A model generated the notes under the pieces. It searched no databases and was not told the DNA's origin. It worked only from the letters and a program-made list of their open reading frames with translations. Position numbers and translations under genes: made by a program. DNA of 50,285 nt. Origin: Planctomycetota bacterium (GTDB taxonomy: Bacteria > Planctomycetota > PLA2). The stretch lies in NCBI GenBank assembly GCA_027297745.1, contig JAPUHK010000140.1:1-50285 (forward strand), read 5' to 3'. Below are positions 34,348 through 42,070 of this stretch, one piece after another. Each line of letters begins with the position of its first letter. Within the stretch, counting starts at the first letter, position 1.

Positions 34348-35400
34348 CTTCTTTGCGCGGCCCTCCTCCAGCTTGCGCTCGGCCAGCAGGATGGCGGCCC
34401 GGTTGGTGGAGATGTCCTCCGCGTTCGCCTTGGCGAGGATGTCGCGCACCGCGTCGTAGATGTTGCGCACCTTCTCCAGCGCGCGCCTCTCGTTGTAGCC
34501 TTCAGGCTCCAACTCCACCGAGACGTTGATGATTCCGCCGGCGTTGATTACAAAATCCGGCGCGTACAGGATGCCGCGCTCGCGCAATCGGTCGCCGTGC
34601 TCGACGGTCAGGCACTGGTTGTTGGCGGGTCCCGCCACGATCTTGCACTTGAGCCGCGGGATGGAGTCGTCGTTGATCGTCGCTCCCAGGGCCGCCGGGA
34701 CGTAGATCTCGCACTCGACGTCGTAGATGGCTTCCGGATCGACCACCGTGGCGCCGTATTCCTCTGCCACACGCCGGACCTTCTCCTCCACGATGTCCGT
34801 GACGATCAGCGTGGCGCCGGCCTCGTGCAGATGCCTGCACAGGTAGCGGGCTACGTTGCCGGTGCCCTGAACGGCTATGCGCACGTTCTTGAAATCGTTC
34901 GTGCCGAGCGCCATCTCGACGCAGGCCCGCATGCCCAGGAAGCAGCCGTAGGCCGTGTAGGGCGAGGGGTCGCCGCTGCTGCCCATCTCCCGCGGCAGGC
35001 CCGTCACGTGCCTCGTTTCCTCGCGCACCAGGACCATGTCTTCGACGGTCGTTCCCACGTCCTCGGCCGTGGTGTAGAGCCCGTTGAACTGGTCCACGAA
35101 GCGGCCCATGGCGCGGAACACGGCTTCCGACTTGTCGGTCTTCGGGTTGCCGATGATGACCGACTTCCCGCCGCCGAGACCTGTGCCCGCCACAGCCGAC
35201 TTGTAGGTCATCCCCTTGCTCAAGCGGTTGACGTCGGTGAAGGCCTCTTGGTCGGAGAGGTAGGGCCACATGCGCAGGCCACCCAGCGCGGGGCCCAGCG
35301 TGGTGTCGTGGACGGAGATCAGAGCCCGCAGGCCTGAGTCGGAGTCGTCGCAGCGCACGACTCGTTCGTAGCCGGGGACGTCGATTTCCGTCAGCTTCAT
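34345..35400 (-). CDS. Leucine/phenylalanine/valine dehydrogenase-type amino-acid dehydrogenase
   Basis: A 351-residue ELFV dehydrogenase. The start ATG has AGGAGAGG upstream. N-terminal domain: LGPALGGLRMWPY and the catalytic-lysine block LSKGMTYKSAVAGTGLGGGKSVI. C-terminal Rossmann domain: IAVQGTGNVARYL, then APDFVINAGGIINV. These motifs are those of Leu/Phe/Val dehydrogenases, shorter than hexameric glutamate dehydrogenases. It reversibly deaminates a branched-chain or aromatic amino acid to the 2-oxo acid with NAD. In branched-chain metabolism it would work with an acetolactate synthase, but the genes are 5 kb apart. It is divergent from the desaturase gene. Confidence 0.9.
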   Translation of the reverse strand: MKLTEIDVPGYERVVRCDDSDSGLRALISVHDTTLGPALGGLRMWPYLSDQEAFTDVNRLSKGMTYKSAVAGTGLGGGKSVIIGNPKTDKSEAVFRAMGRFVDQFNGLYTTAEDVGTTVEDMVLVREETRHVTGLPREMGSSGDPSPYTAYGCFLGMRACVEMALGTNDFKNVRIAVQGTGNVARYLCRHLHEAGATLIVTDIVEEKVRRVAEEYGATVVDPEAIYDVECEIYVPAALGATINDDSIPRLKCKIVAGPANNQCLTVEHGDRLRERGILYAPDFVINAGGIINVSVELEPEGYNERRALEKVRNIYDAVRDILAKANAEDISTNRAAILLAERKLEEGRAKK

Positions 35401-35603
35401 TCGCCTCTCCTGATGCCGGTCTGCTCTCCCTGCGGCCTGCGGGGTGCGCACAACATACGGGCACCGCACCGGATCGTCAAAAGGCCGACGCTCGCGAGCC
35501 GCCGTTCGGCGCGCCCCGCTTGGAGCGCGTCGTAACCGGCGCCGGTCCAACAGGTTGGGAGTGCCGGAAACGGGCGCCGGAACGCGGCGGAGACTCTGAA
35601 ACC

Positions 35604-36611
35604 ATGGGCTCGCGTAGACTTACGGCAGTGAGCAGCGTGGAGATCGAGCCTCGGGAGGTGCCGGGACGCTGGTACGCGGAAACCGCGAACCTGCGCCGGG
35701 AGCTCAAGCAGCTCCTGGACCTGGACCGCATCCGGGCGCTGCACCGCGTGTCCTGGGCGCATCACGCCTTCGTGGCCGTGCGCCAGTTCCTGCTGCTCGT
35801 GGGCTGCGCCCTGCTCATCGTCTGGGCGCCGGAGCGGGCGTACGTCTGGGTCCCCGCTGCGGTGCTGCTGGGCTTCGTGCTCTTCTCGCTGACGATCTTG
35901 CTGCACGAGGTCGTGCACCTAGCGGTGTTCGAGCGCCGCCGGACCCCCTGGAACGCGGTCCTGGGCTGGCTTTACGCTTTGCCCACAGGCCTGAGCCGCT
36001 CCCAGTTCACCCGCTGGCACCTCGACCACCATGCCGAGCTCGGCTCCGACAAGGACGATCCCAAGCGCCACCACTTGACGCCCAAGATCGTGCGCCGCTG
36101 GTACAAGGCGCTCTACCTGACGCCCTTCCTGTTCCCCCTCTATTTCCGGGCGGCGGTGCGGGAGGCGCGCGGCTACGAGCCGGCGTTGCGTAGCCGGCTG
36201 CGCCTGGAGCGGACCGTGACCATGTTGCTGCACGTGGGCCTCGCAGCGGCCATCGTCCACTGGGGGAGTTGGGCCCTGCTGCTGCGCGTCTATGTGATCC
36301 CGCTGTTCTTCGTCTTCCCCATCGCCTTCACCGTCAACCGCCTCGGGCAGCACTACGACATCGAGCCGGACGATCCGGCCGCCTGGGGCACGATCATCAA
36401 GACGAACGGCATCTGGAACTTCCTGTTCTTGTGGTCGAGCTACCACATGGAGCACCACTACTTCCCGGGCGTGCCCTTCTACAACCTGCCGGCGCTACAC
36501 CGAGAGTTGCGGCCCGTGCTGGAGCGCCACCCGATGCGCGTGCGCACCTACACGGGCCTGCTCTTCGACTGGCTCATCCGCAACAAGGCGCCGCATACCT
36601 CCTGGCACTAG
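35604..36611 (+). CDS. Membrane fatty-acid desaturase
   Basis: A 335-residue integral membrane di-iron enzyme with the three His boxes: HEVVH (HxxxH), HLDHH (HxxHH) and YHMEHHYFP (HxxHH), between hydrophobic segments near residues 60-110 and 200-245. It would insert a double bond or hydroxyl group in a lipid acyl chain or related lipid with O2. No strong ribosome site is seen; ATG 35604 is chosen because the upstream open frame runs into the divergent promoter region. A GTG at 35629 is possible. Confidence 0.88.
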   Translation: MGSRRLTAVSSVEIEPREVPGRWYAETANLRRELKQLLDLDRIRALHRVSWAHHAFVAVRQFLLLVGCALLIVWAPERAYVWVPAAVLLGFVLFSLTILLHEVVHLAVFERRRTPWNAVLGWLYALPTGLSRSQFTRWHLDHHAELGSDKDDPKRHHLTPKIVRRWYKALYLTPFLFPLYFRAAVREARGYEPALRSRLRLERTVTMLLHVGLAAAIVHWGSWALLLRVYVIPLFFVFPIAFTVNRLGQHYDIEPDDPAAWGTIIKTNGIWNFLFLWSSYHMEHHYFPGVPFYNLPALHRELRPVLERHPMRVRTYTGLLFDWLIRNKAPHTSWH

Positions 36612-36658
36612 CTCTCGCGCCCGAGTCCGATCGCCGCCCGCGCTCGCGGCCATCAAGA

Positions 36659-36787
36659 CGACTACGGAGACCACGGAGTACACGGAGAAGAAGCAAACCC
36701 CCAAGACGCCAAGGAGTACGGGATCTACTGGGACGCAGTCGAGAGCAGGCCCTCTAGCTACATCTCCGTGCATTCTCTGTGGTCTCG
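36659..36787. repeat. Inverted repeat, ACCACGGAGTACACGGAG family
   Basis: Left arm 36659-36691 (ACGGAGACCACGGAGTACAC) and right arm 36762-36787 (TCTCCGTGCATTCTCTGTGG) are complementary, between convergent genes. The element shares its words with 32900-33005. The middle holds a CCAAGACGCCAAGGAG word. Confidence 0.55.
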
Positions 36788-36825
36788 GGGGCTCAACATT
36801 GCTCCATCGCCCACCGCCGCCCGGG

Positions 36826-37386
36826 CTACGTGCGCGTTCTGAAATCCGTTCGGAACAGGATTCCCACCCCACCCGTGAACGTTATGCGGGGGAAGCTGAA
36901 ATCGCGCGTGAGCTCCACGAAGCCCAGCTTTTTGTGCAAGTCGATGGTGGCGCGGTTTTGCGCGCTCGCGAAGTAGTAGGCGCAAGCTGCTCTTCCCTCA
37001 ACCCAGTGGAGACGCGCCTGCGTCAGGGCGTGCCCGATCCCGCGTCTGCGGTGGGCCGGGTCGACGATCACACCGGTCAGGTACCAACCGGCCGGCACCG
37101 CGCGATACGCGGGCTCGTCCCGAGGATCGATGCAGCGCGCGCTCCCGAAGGCGACCTGCTCACCCAGGATCACGGCGACGAGTATCAGCGCGCGCTCCTC
37201 GTCCTGCGCCTCCTGAAGCGCGATCCGCCAGCTGCGCAGATGGTCATGCTCCTGGCCGCCGTGGCGTTGCCGGGAGAGTTGCGCCAGCCGGGGAACGTCC
37301 CGCACGCACGCCTTGCGGATCGCCAGGGCGCGCGCCGCGACGGGCCGCCCCTGCGCGGCGGGTTCGTATTCCGCGAAGAGGCTCAC
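36826..37386 (-). CDS. GNAT-family N-acetyltransferase
   Basis: About 186 residues. Core: IRKACVRDVPRLAQLS, then YLTGVIVDPAHRRRGIGHALTQARLHWVEGR, where RRRGIG is the acetyl-CoA pyrophosphate loop, then YYFASAQNRATIDLHKKLGFVEL, the conserved N-x-x-A-x-x-x-(Y/H)-x-K-x-GF. The open frame extends upstream to 37494, but GTG 37386 has a TAACGT box 7 nt ahead and no long Arg-rich tail. The substrate is unknown. Confidence 0.82.
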   Translation of the reverse strand: MSLFAEYEPAAQGRPVAARALAIRKACVRDVPRLAQLSRQRHGGQEHDHLRSWRIALQEAQDEERALILVAVILGEQVAFGSARCIDPRDEPAYRAVPAGWYLTGVIVDPAHRRRGIGHALTQARLHWVEGRAACAYYFASAQNRATIDLHKKLGFVELTRDFSFPRITFTGGVGILFRTDFRTRT

Positions 37387-37497
37387 GCGACAGACGTTAC
37401 CGGATCGAGGGAGGCGGAGCTGCGCGACTCGCAAACGAATCGCCTGCTGCGGGCGGCGGCGGTCGCGAAGGAGAGCAGCCAGAGCTGGGCTCAAGCG

Positions 37498-38010
37498 CTA
37501 CTCTTCCCCGGTAGCCGCAACGTACACCTCGCACACCGCGCGGAGCTTCTGCACCGCGGCGTCGAGCGTGGCCTGCGGGACCTTGATCGGGTGCAGCGAG
37601 ATCAGCGGCCGCCGGTCCTTGCCGGGCGCGACCAGGTCCAGCAGCTTCGCTACGTCGGTGTACGTGGCGCCCTTTCCGGCTTCGTCGGCCACTACGAAGG
37701 ACCCGTCCGCGTTCATCTCGACGATGTACTCGTCGGGCAGCTGCGGCACCGGCTCGACGCTGTCGATGACCGGGATCCCCTCCATCTCTTGTGCCAGCCG
37801 CCGGCGCGCGTCCTCTTCGTCTTGCTCCCGTTGCTTCTCGATCAGCGCGTCCAGCTCCTCTAGCGTGCGCGGCGTGTTCGGATCCGCCGCCCGCTCCCCC
37901 TCGGCTCTTGCCACCACGTCACGGCGGCTCTCTTCGGTGAGTTGCGACACCCACACGGCCAGCGTGCCGATCACGGTGACGCCGAAAGCGATCAGAAAGG
38001 TCCCCTTCAA
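37498..38010 (-). CDS. Membrane-anchored protein, unknown (ExbD-like C-terminus possible)
   Basis: A 170-residue protein with one N-terminal membrane segment (GTFLIAFGVTVIGTLAVWVSQL), an acidic coiled segment (EELDALIEKQREQDEEDARRRLAQEMEG) and a small alpha/beta C-terminal domain (RPLISLHPIKVPQATLDAAVQKLRAVCEVYVAA) that recalls ExbD/TolR-type domains; this is weak. The TTG start overlaps the stop of the upstream membrane-protein gene (TTGA), with GGAGG just ahead, so the two are coupled. Confidence 0.65.
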   Translation of the reverse strand: MKGTFLIAFGVTVIGTLAVWVSQLTEESRRDVVARAEGERAADPNTPRTLEELDALIEKQREQDEEDARRRLAQEMEGIPVIDSVEPVPQLPDEYIVEMNADGSFVVADEAGKGATYTDVAKLLDLVAPGKDRRPLISLHPIKVPQATLDAAVQKLRAVCEVYVAATGEE

Positions 38011-38195
38011 GACTCGTCCTCCGGGATCTCGCCGTCCGGATGAGTGCGCTTGTACCACTCGCGATAGAGGTCCGGATGCCGCTTGCGCAGGCGGTCCCGG
38101 AAGATCACGTAGCCGATCACCCCGCCCGTGACCAGGGTCAGCGGGACGGTCCAGGCGTGGATCTCGAGGGGAAAGCGGAAGACGCCGAGCAGCAT
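38007..38195 (-). CDS. Small single-pass membrane protein
   Basis: A 62-residue protein: MLLGVFRFPLEIHAW, one hydrophobic helix (TVPLTLVTGGVIGYVIF) and a charged cytoplasmic tail (RDRLRKRHPDLYREWYKRTHPDGEIPEDES). The ATG at 38195 follows TACAAT by 6 nt, so the mRNA is probably leaderless; the longer upstream frame is not supported. It is coupled to the next gene by a TTGA overlap, which suggests that the two products form a complex. Confidence 0.65.
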   Translation of the reverse strand: MLLGVFRFPLEIHAWTVPLTLVTGGVIGYVIFRDRLRKRHPDLYREWYKRTHPDGEIPEDES

Positions 38196-38201
38196 GCGCG
38201 G

Positions 38202-38207
38202 ATTGTA
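38202..38207 (-). promoter_or_regulatory. Candidate -10 box, leaderless transcript
   Basis: On the minus strand, GATACAATCCGCGCATG: TACAAT is 6 nt before the ATG at 38195, identical over 15 nt to the promoter-start junction at 24282-24296. Confidence 0.5.
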
Positions 38208-38309
38208 TCTCCGGCCCACGCTGGGACGCCCCCGGATCGGGTGCCGTTTTTCCCCCACGGTCCAGAATCTGGAGTTAGACTCCCAGATCTACGCGTTGGG
38301 AGGGCAGGT

Positions 38310-38885
38310 ATGAGGAGTTCTGTGGACTCGGGTGGGCCGGACCCCACACCGTTTATCGCCCGTCTCTCGAACGGAGATGCGTTCCGGCGAGAGGCCGCAG
38401 CCGAGTCTCTTGGCTCCATCGGAAGCCCCCGCGCCGCGCGCCCGTTGGCGGGCCTGCTCTTGCGCGAGCTCAGAAGCGTAGAGCGCTCCGGATACCTCGA
38501 TCACGGTGACGTCGTGCGCGCCTGCAGCGTGGCCATCCGCCGCCTCGGAGCGACGGAGGCGCTGTACGCGTTGGTCAAGGGGCTGTGCGTCCTGGCCCGC
38601 GCGCGCGGCGTTGACGAAGAGCTGATCGGCGAGATGGTCGACAGCCTGGCCGAGGTCGGAGGGCCGAACGCGGTGCGCGAGGGGGCCGACCGGCTGGTGC
38701 AGAGCCTGCGCAACTATTCGCCCGACCGTAACGGCAACGGCCACGCGATCGAGACGGTCGCCACAGTGGTCTTCGAGCGGCTGAGCCTGTGCGGCGATTC
38801 GGCGCAGTTCAACCTGCGCCGAATCCAGCTCGGCGGGCCGCCGGTGCTGCGCCCGATCGCGGCCGACATCCTGGCGCGCTTCTAG
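38310..38885 (+). CDS. HEAT-repeat protein
   Basis: A 191-residue all-helical protein. It begins MRSSVDSGGPDPTPFIARLSNGDAFRREAAAESLGSIGSPRAARPLAGLLLRE, a classical HEAT/PBS-lyase repeat, and continues with about three more pairs (VVRACSVAIRRLGATEALYALVKGL; EMVDSLAEVGGPNAVREGADRLVQSL). No catalytic motif. Start ATG 38310 with GGGAGGGCAGG upstream. It is probably a protein-interaction module. Lies between the two small membrane-protein genes (divergent) and topA (convergent). Confidence 0.75.
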   Translation: MRSSVDSGGPDPTPFIARLSNGDAFRREAAAESLGSIGSPRAARPLAGLLLRELRSVERSGYLDHGDVVRACSVAIRRLGATEALYALVKGLCVLARARGVDEELIGEMVDSLAEVGGPNAVREGADRLVQSLRNYSPDRNGNGHAIETVATVVFERLSLCGDSAQFNLRRIQLGGPPVLRPIAADILARF

Positions 38886-38887
38886 TA

Positions 38888-38925
38888 GCCAAGGAAGCCA
38901 AGAGAGCCAAGGAATCCAAGAGGCT
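38888..38925. repeat. GCCAAGGAAGCCAAG intergenic repeat
   Basis: Just after the HEAT gene stop: GCCAAGGAAGCCAAG-AGA-GCCAAGGAATCCAAG. The 15-mer matches 30150-30164 inside a gene. The rest of the 299-bp gap to topA (38926-39184) holds GGGGCGGCCCTATGTGGCCGCCC, which can form a stem, and no gene I can support. Confidence 0.5.
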
Positions 38926-39184
38926 CCGCGGGGCACCGACACCTTGTAGGGGCGGCCCTATGTGGCCGCCCTGCCTGCTCGACAACCTGTTACGCGCGCC
39001 GATGTACGATTGAGCCGTGCGTACGCGGTACTGCGTCGCGCTGATCAGCGCCCCCTTTCCCGTCTCTGGTGGATGGCATTGAGTCGGTCAGCGGACTGCA
39101 TTGACGCGGTGGATCTCGGCTCGGGGAGGACGATAGGAACCTTCGTGCGACCACGCTCCAGCCGCCAGTGGGACTGGCAGCCGG

Positions 39185-41479
39185 CTAGCTAGCCTTCGCC
39201 TTCGCCTTGGCCGGCTCGGCGGGCTCTTTCTTCTTGATCGGCAGCGTCTTGCGGCACTCGGGATACCCGGTGCAGGCGATGAATGCGCCGCGGCGGCCGC
39301 GGCGGATGATCATGTCCTTGCCGCACTCGGGGCATTTCACATCCGCTTTCTGCGGCCGCACCGGGTTGCCCTCCTTGTCCACGGACAAGGTGAACTTGCA
39401 GTCCGGATAGGCCGAGCAGGCCAGGAACTTCCCGAAGCGCCCGGAGCGCAGAATCATCTGGCTCTGGCACTTGTCGCACTTGTGCTCCGTGAGCTCGCGC
39501 ACCTTTTCCTTGCCGTCGCGGTCCAGCGCGATCGTGGTGCGGCACTCGGGATAGTCCACGCACGCCAGGTACTTCGAGGACCCGCGCCAGCGGTAGACCA
39601 TGCCCTTCTTGCACTCGGGGCACTTGCGGTCGGCTTTGACCGGGTCTTTCTTGTAGTTGCGCATCTCCGCCTTGGCCTTGTCCAGGTCCTTCGAGAAGGG
39701 CCCGTAGAAGTCCTGCAGGACCTCGATCCAGTTGGCCCGCGCCGCCTCGATGCTGTCCAGCTTGTCTTCCATGCCGGCCGTAAAGGCCACGTCGAGGATC
39801 TCGGGGAAATAGGGCCGCAACATGTCCGTCACGACCTCGCCGAGCTCCGCGGCGTGGAACTTGCGCTCCTCCTGATAGACGTACCCGCGGTCCTGGATAG
39901 CGGACATGATGCTGGCGTACGTCGAGGGGCGGCCGATGCCCTGCTTCTCGAGCGCCTTGACCAGCGTCGCCTCGCTGAAGCGCGCGGGCGGCTTGGTGAA
40001 GTGCTGCTCCGCCTGCGGGTCGCCCTCGCGCCGGACGCCCAGGTAGTCGTCCGACTGCTGGTCCGCCGGGTCGACTCGCAACGGGGGCAGGAGCACGTCG
40101 TCGTGGCGCGCGCCCACCAGTCTCTGGTAGCCGTCGAACACGCCTGTGCGGCCCTGCACGCGGAACAGGTACTCGGGCTGCCCGTCCTTGCTGGCCGTGA
40201 CGTCCACGTCCTTGATGTCGAAGACGGCGGGCGTCATCTGGCAGGCGACGAAGCGCTTCCAGATCATCTCGTAGAGGCGTAGCTGATCCTTCTTCAGGTA
40301 CTGCGCCATCATCTCCGGCGTGCGGCCGGCCGACGTGGTGCGGATCGCCTCGTGTGCCTCTTGCGCACCCTTGCGCGCGCGGTACACGTTCGCCTTGTCC
40401 GGCAGGTACTTGTCCCCGAACGCGTGCTGGATGTGCTCGCGCGCCTCGGTGATCGCGTCCGAGCTCAGGTTGAAGCTGTCGGTCCGCATGTAGGTGATCA
40501 GACCGACCGACTCGCTGCCGATCTCGACGCCCTCATAGAGCTGCTGTGCGACCATCATGGTGCGCTTCGCGCTGAAGCGCAGCCCCGTCGAGGCGGCCTG
40601 CTGCAAGGTCGAGGTCTTGAAGGGCGGCGGCGGGCGGTCCGTCTTGCGGCGGTGCGTGACCTTGGAGATGCGCCAGTCGGCCGCCTTCAGATGCGCCACG
40701 GCCTGCTTGGCCTGCTCCTCGTTCTCCGGCTCGTACAGCTTGCCGTCGCGCTTCTTGAGGTGGACCGTCATCTTGGCGTCGCCGCCGTTGAGGATCAGGA
40801 GCTCCTGGGCGATCTTCCAGTACTCCTTGGGCACGAAGGCGCGGATCTCGCGCTCGCGGTCGACGATCAGCATCGTGGACACGCTCTGCACGCGGCCTGC
40901 GCTGAGATTGCGGGAGATCTTGTCCCACAAGAGCGGCGAGAGCTGGTAGCCGACGATGCGGTCCAGGATGCGGCGCGCCATGTACGCGTCGACGCGGTTC
41001 TGGTCGATGGCAGTGGGGTTTTCGAGCGCATGATCGAACGCGGCCTGCACCGCGCGCTTGGTGATTTCGTTGAAGGTCACGCGGTGCACGCGGTCGTCGG
41101 ACAGCTTCAGCGCGTCCTTCAGGTGCCAGGCGATGGCCTCGCCCTCACGGTCGGGGTCGGGGGCCAGGTAGACGTCGTTGCACTGCTTGAGCGCCTTCTT
41201 CAGCTCGTCCACGACGGGCTTGCGGTCGCGCATGACCAGGAACTTGGGCTGGAAGTTGTCTTCCAGGTCCACGCCCATGCGGGACTTGGGCAGGTCTCTC
41301 ACGTGTCCCATCGAGTGGCGCACCAGGAACTTGTTGCCCAGGTACTTCCCGATCGTGCGTGCCTTGGCCGGCGACTCGACGATGACCAGCGACTTGCTCG
41401 GCTTGCGCGTGGTCTTCTTACGCGAGCTCTTCCGCTTCGCCTTCTTCTTCTTGGCGGTGGTCTTCTTTGCGGTGGCCAT
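39185..41479 (-). CDS. topA: DNA topoisomerase I
   Basis: A 764-residue type IA topoisomerase that relaxes negative supercoils. It opens with a lysine-rich tail (MATAKKTTAKKKKAKRKSSRKK), unusual in length. The Toprim domain starts LVIVESPAKARTIGKYLG, with the metal-binding APDPDREGEAIAWHL. The active-site Tyr is in GLITYMRTDSFNLS. The C-terminus has three tandem four-Cys zinc ribbons: CPEC...CVDYPEC, CDKC...CSAYPDC and CPEC...CTGYPEC, followed by another Lys/Ala-rich tail. The total is slightly shorter than the E. coli enzyme (865). The gene stands alone on its strand. Confidence 0.97.
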   Translation of the reverse strand: MATAKKTTAKKKKAKRKSSRKKTTRKPSKSLVIVESPAKARTIGKYLGNKFLVRHSMGHVRDLPKSRMGVDLEDNFQPKFLVMRDRKPVVDELKKALKQCNDVYLAPDPDREGEAIAWHLKDALKLSDDRVHRVTFNEITKRAVQAAFDHALENPTAIDQNRVDAYMARRILDRIVGYQLSPLLWDKISRNLSAGRVQSVSTMLIVDREREIRAFVPKEYWKIAQELLILNGGDAKMTVHLKKRDGKLYEPENEEQAKQAVAHLKAADWRISKVTHRRKTDRPPPPFKTSTLQQAASTGLRFSAKRTMMVAQQLYEGVEIGSESVGLITYMRTDSFNLSSDAITEAREHIQHAFGDKYLPDKANVYRARKGAQEAHEAIRTTSAGRTPEMMAQYLKKDQLRLYEMIWKRFVACQMTPAVFDIKDVDVTASKDGQPEYLFRVQGRTGVFDGYQRLVGARHDDVLLPPLRVDPADQQSDDYLGVRREGDPQAEQHFTKPPARFSEATLVKALEKQGIGRPSTYASIMSAIQDRGYVYQEERKFHAAELGEVVTDMLRPYFPEILDVAFTAGMEDKLDSIEAARANWIEVLQDFYGPFSKDLDKAKAEMRNYKKDPVKADRKCPECKKGMVYRWRGSSKYLACVDYPECRTTIALDRDGKEKVRELTEHKCDKCQSQMILRSGRFGKFLACSAYPDCKFTLSVDKEGNPVRPQKADVKCPECGKDMIIRRGRRGAFIACTGYPECRKTLPIKKKEPAEPAKAKAKAS

Positions 41480-41711
41480 AAAGGAATAGGGTCTCGCCGT
41501 TTCAGATCGGCTGTTTAAACGGGCGGGATTAGCCGCCGGTTGAGCCGTCTATTCTTGGTGCCCCGTCCAGATCGTCAACGGGCGTTCTCGTAAGTCGTTG
41601 TGTCGCAGGCACTTGGATGCTGCCCTCGCGCGCGCGCGAGGAAAACCCCTCGGGGCTATGGGCAGGCCGGTCCGGTATGGCCGGCTGGGGGTCGCATGCT
41701 CAGTTGCGAGC

Positions 41712-42002
41712 TCAGGGGCAGAGGCGGTGCAGCAGGTCGTAGCTGTAGATGCCGGTGTCGTGGCCGTCGCTCCACTTGAACTGGAGCGCGTAGTTGCCCA
41801 CGCTCACGATCGAGACGGGCCGTACGTCCTCGGCGACGGACTTGGGCTTCAGCAGGGCCTTCCCGCTCGTCTCGTCCACGCAGTTGGCACAGGGGCAGGC
41901 CAGCCGCAGATCGCGCACGGCGTACGTGCACTGCTTCTCGTCGTCCCAGCGGATGTAGAGCTCGGTCGGGCCGGCCTGGCGCACTTCGAGCGGAATCGCC
42001 AC
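41712..42002 (-). CDS. DUF971 (gamma-butyrobetaine-hydroxylase-like N-terminal domain) protein
   Basis: A 96-residue protein: LEVRQAGPTELYIRWDDEKQCTYAVRDLRLACPCANCVDE, ending FKWSDGHDTGIYSYDLLHRLCP. The LR-x-x-CPCAxC block and the WxDGH-x-GIYSxxxL end are those of DUF971 proteins, which are often near iron-sulfur or Mrp/ApbC genes. The frame is open to 42050, but GTG 42002 gives the normal family length, and CACAAT lies 6 nt upstream of it, as at other leaderless starts in the window. Divergent from the E1-like gene. Confidence 0.85.
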   Translation of the reverse strand: MAIPLEVRQAGPTELYIRWDDEKQCTYAVRDLRLACPCANCVDETSGKALLKPKSVAEDVRPVSIVSVGNYALQFKWSDGHDTGIYSYDLLHRLCP

Positions 42003-42008
42003 GGCGCC

Positions 42009-42014
42009 ATTGTG
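42009..42014 (-). promoter_or_regulatory. Candidate -10 box of the DUF971 gene
   Basis: CACAAT followed by GGCGCC (6 nt) and the GTG start, on the minus strand. The spacing is identical to those at 24282 and 38202. Confidence 0.35.
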
Positions 42015-42031
42015 CCGCCTGGGGCGCCCGT

Positions 42032-42061
42032 TTGCGCGCTTCCGCGCCACACCGGTATCCT
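42032..42061 (+). promoter_or_regulatory. Candidate promoter of the E1-like gene
   Basis: TTGCGC (42032-42037), an 18-nt spacer and TATCCT (42056-42061), 9 nt before the ATG at 42071. This is the only case here in which a -35-like box is also plausible. It overlaps the divergent DUF971 promoter. Confidence 0.4.
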
Positions 42062-42070
42062 GGGGGGCCC

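Noticed and set aside
38962-39192. A 76-codon open frame between the HEAT gene and topA
   Set aside because: No ribosome site, no recognisable sequence, and a composition of intergenic type.
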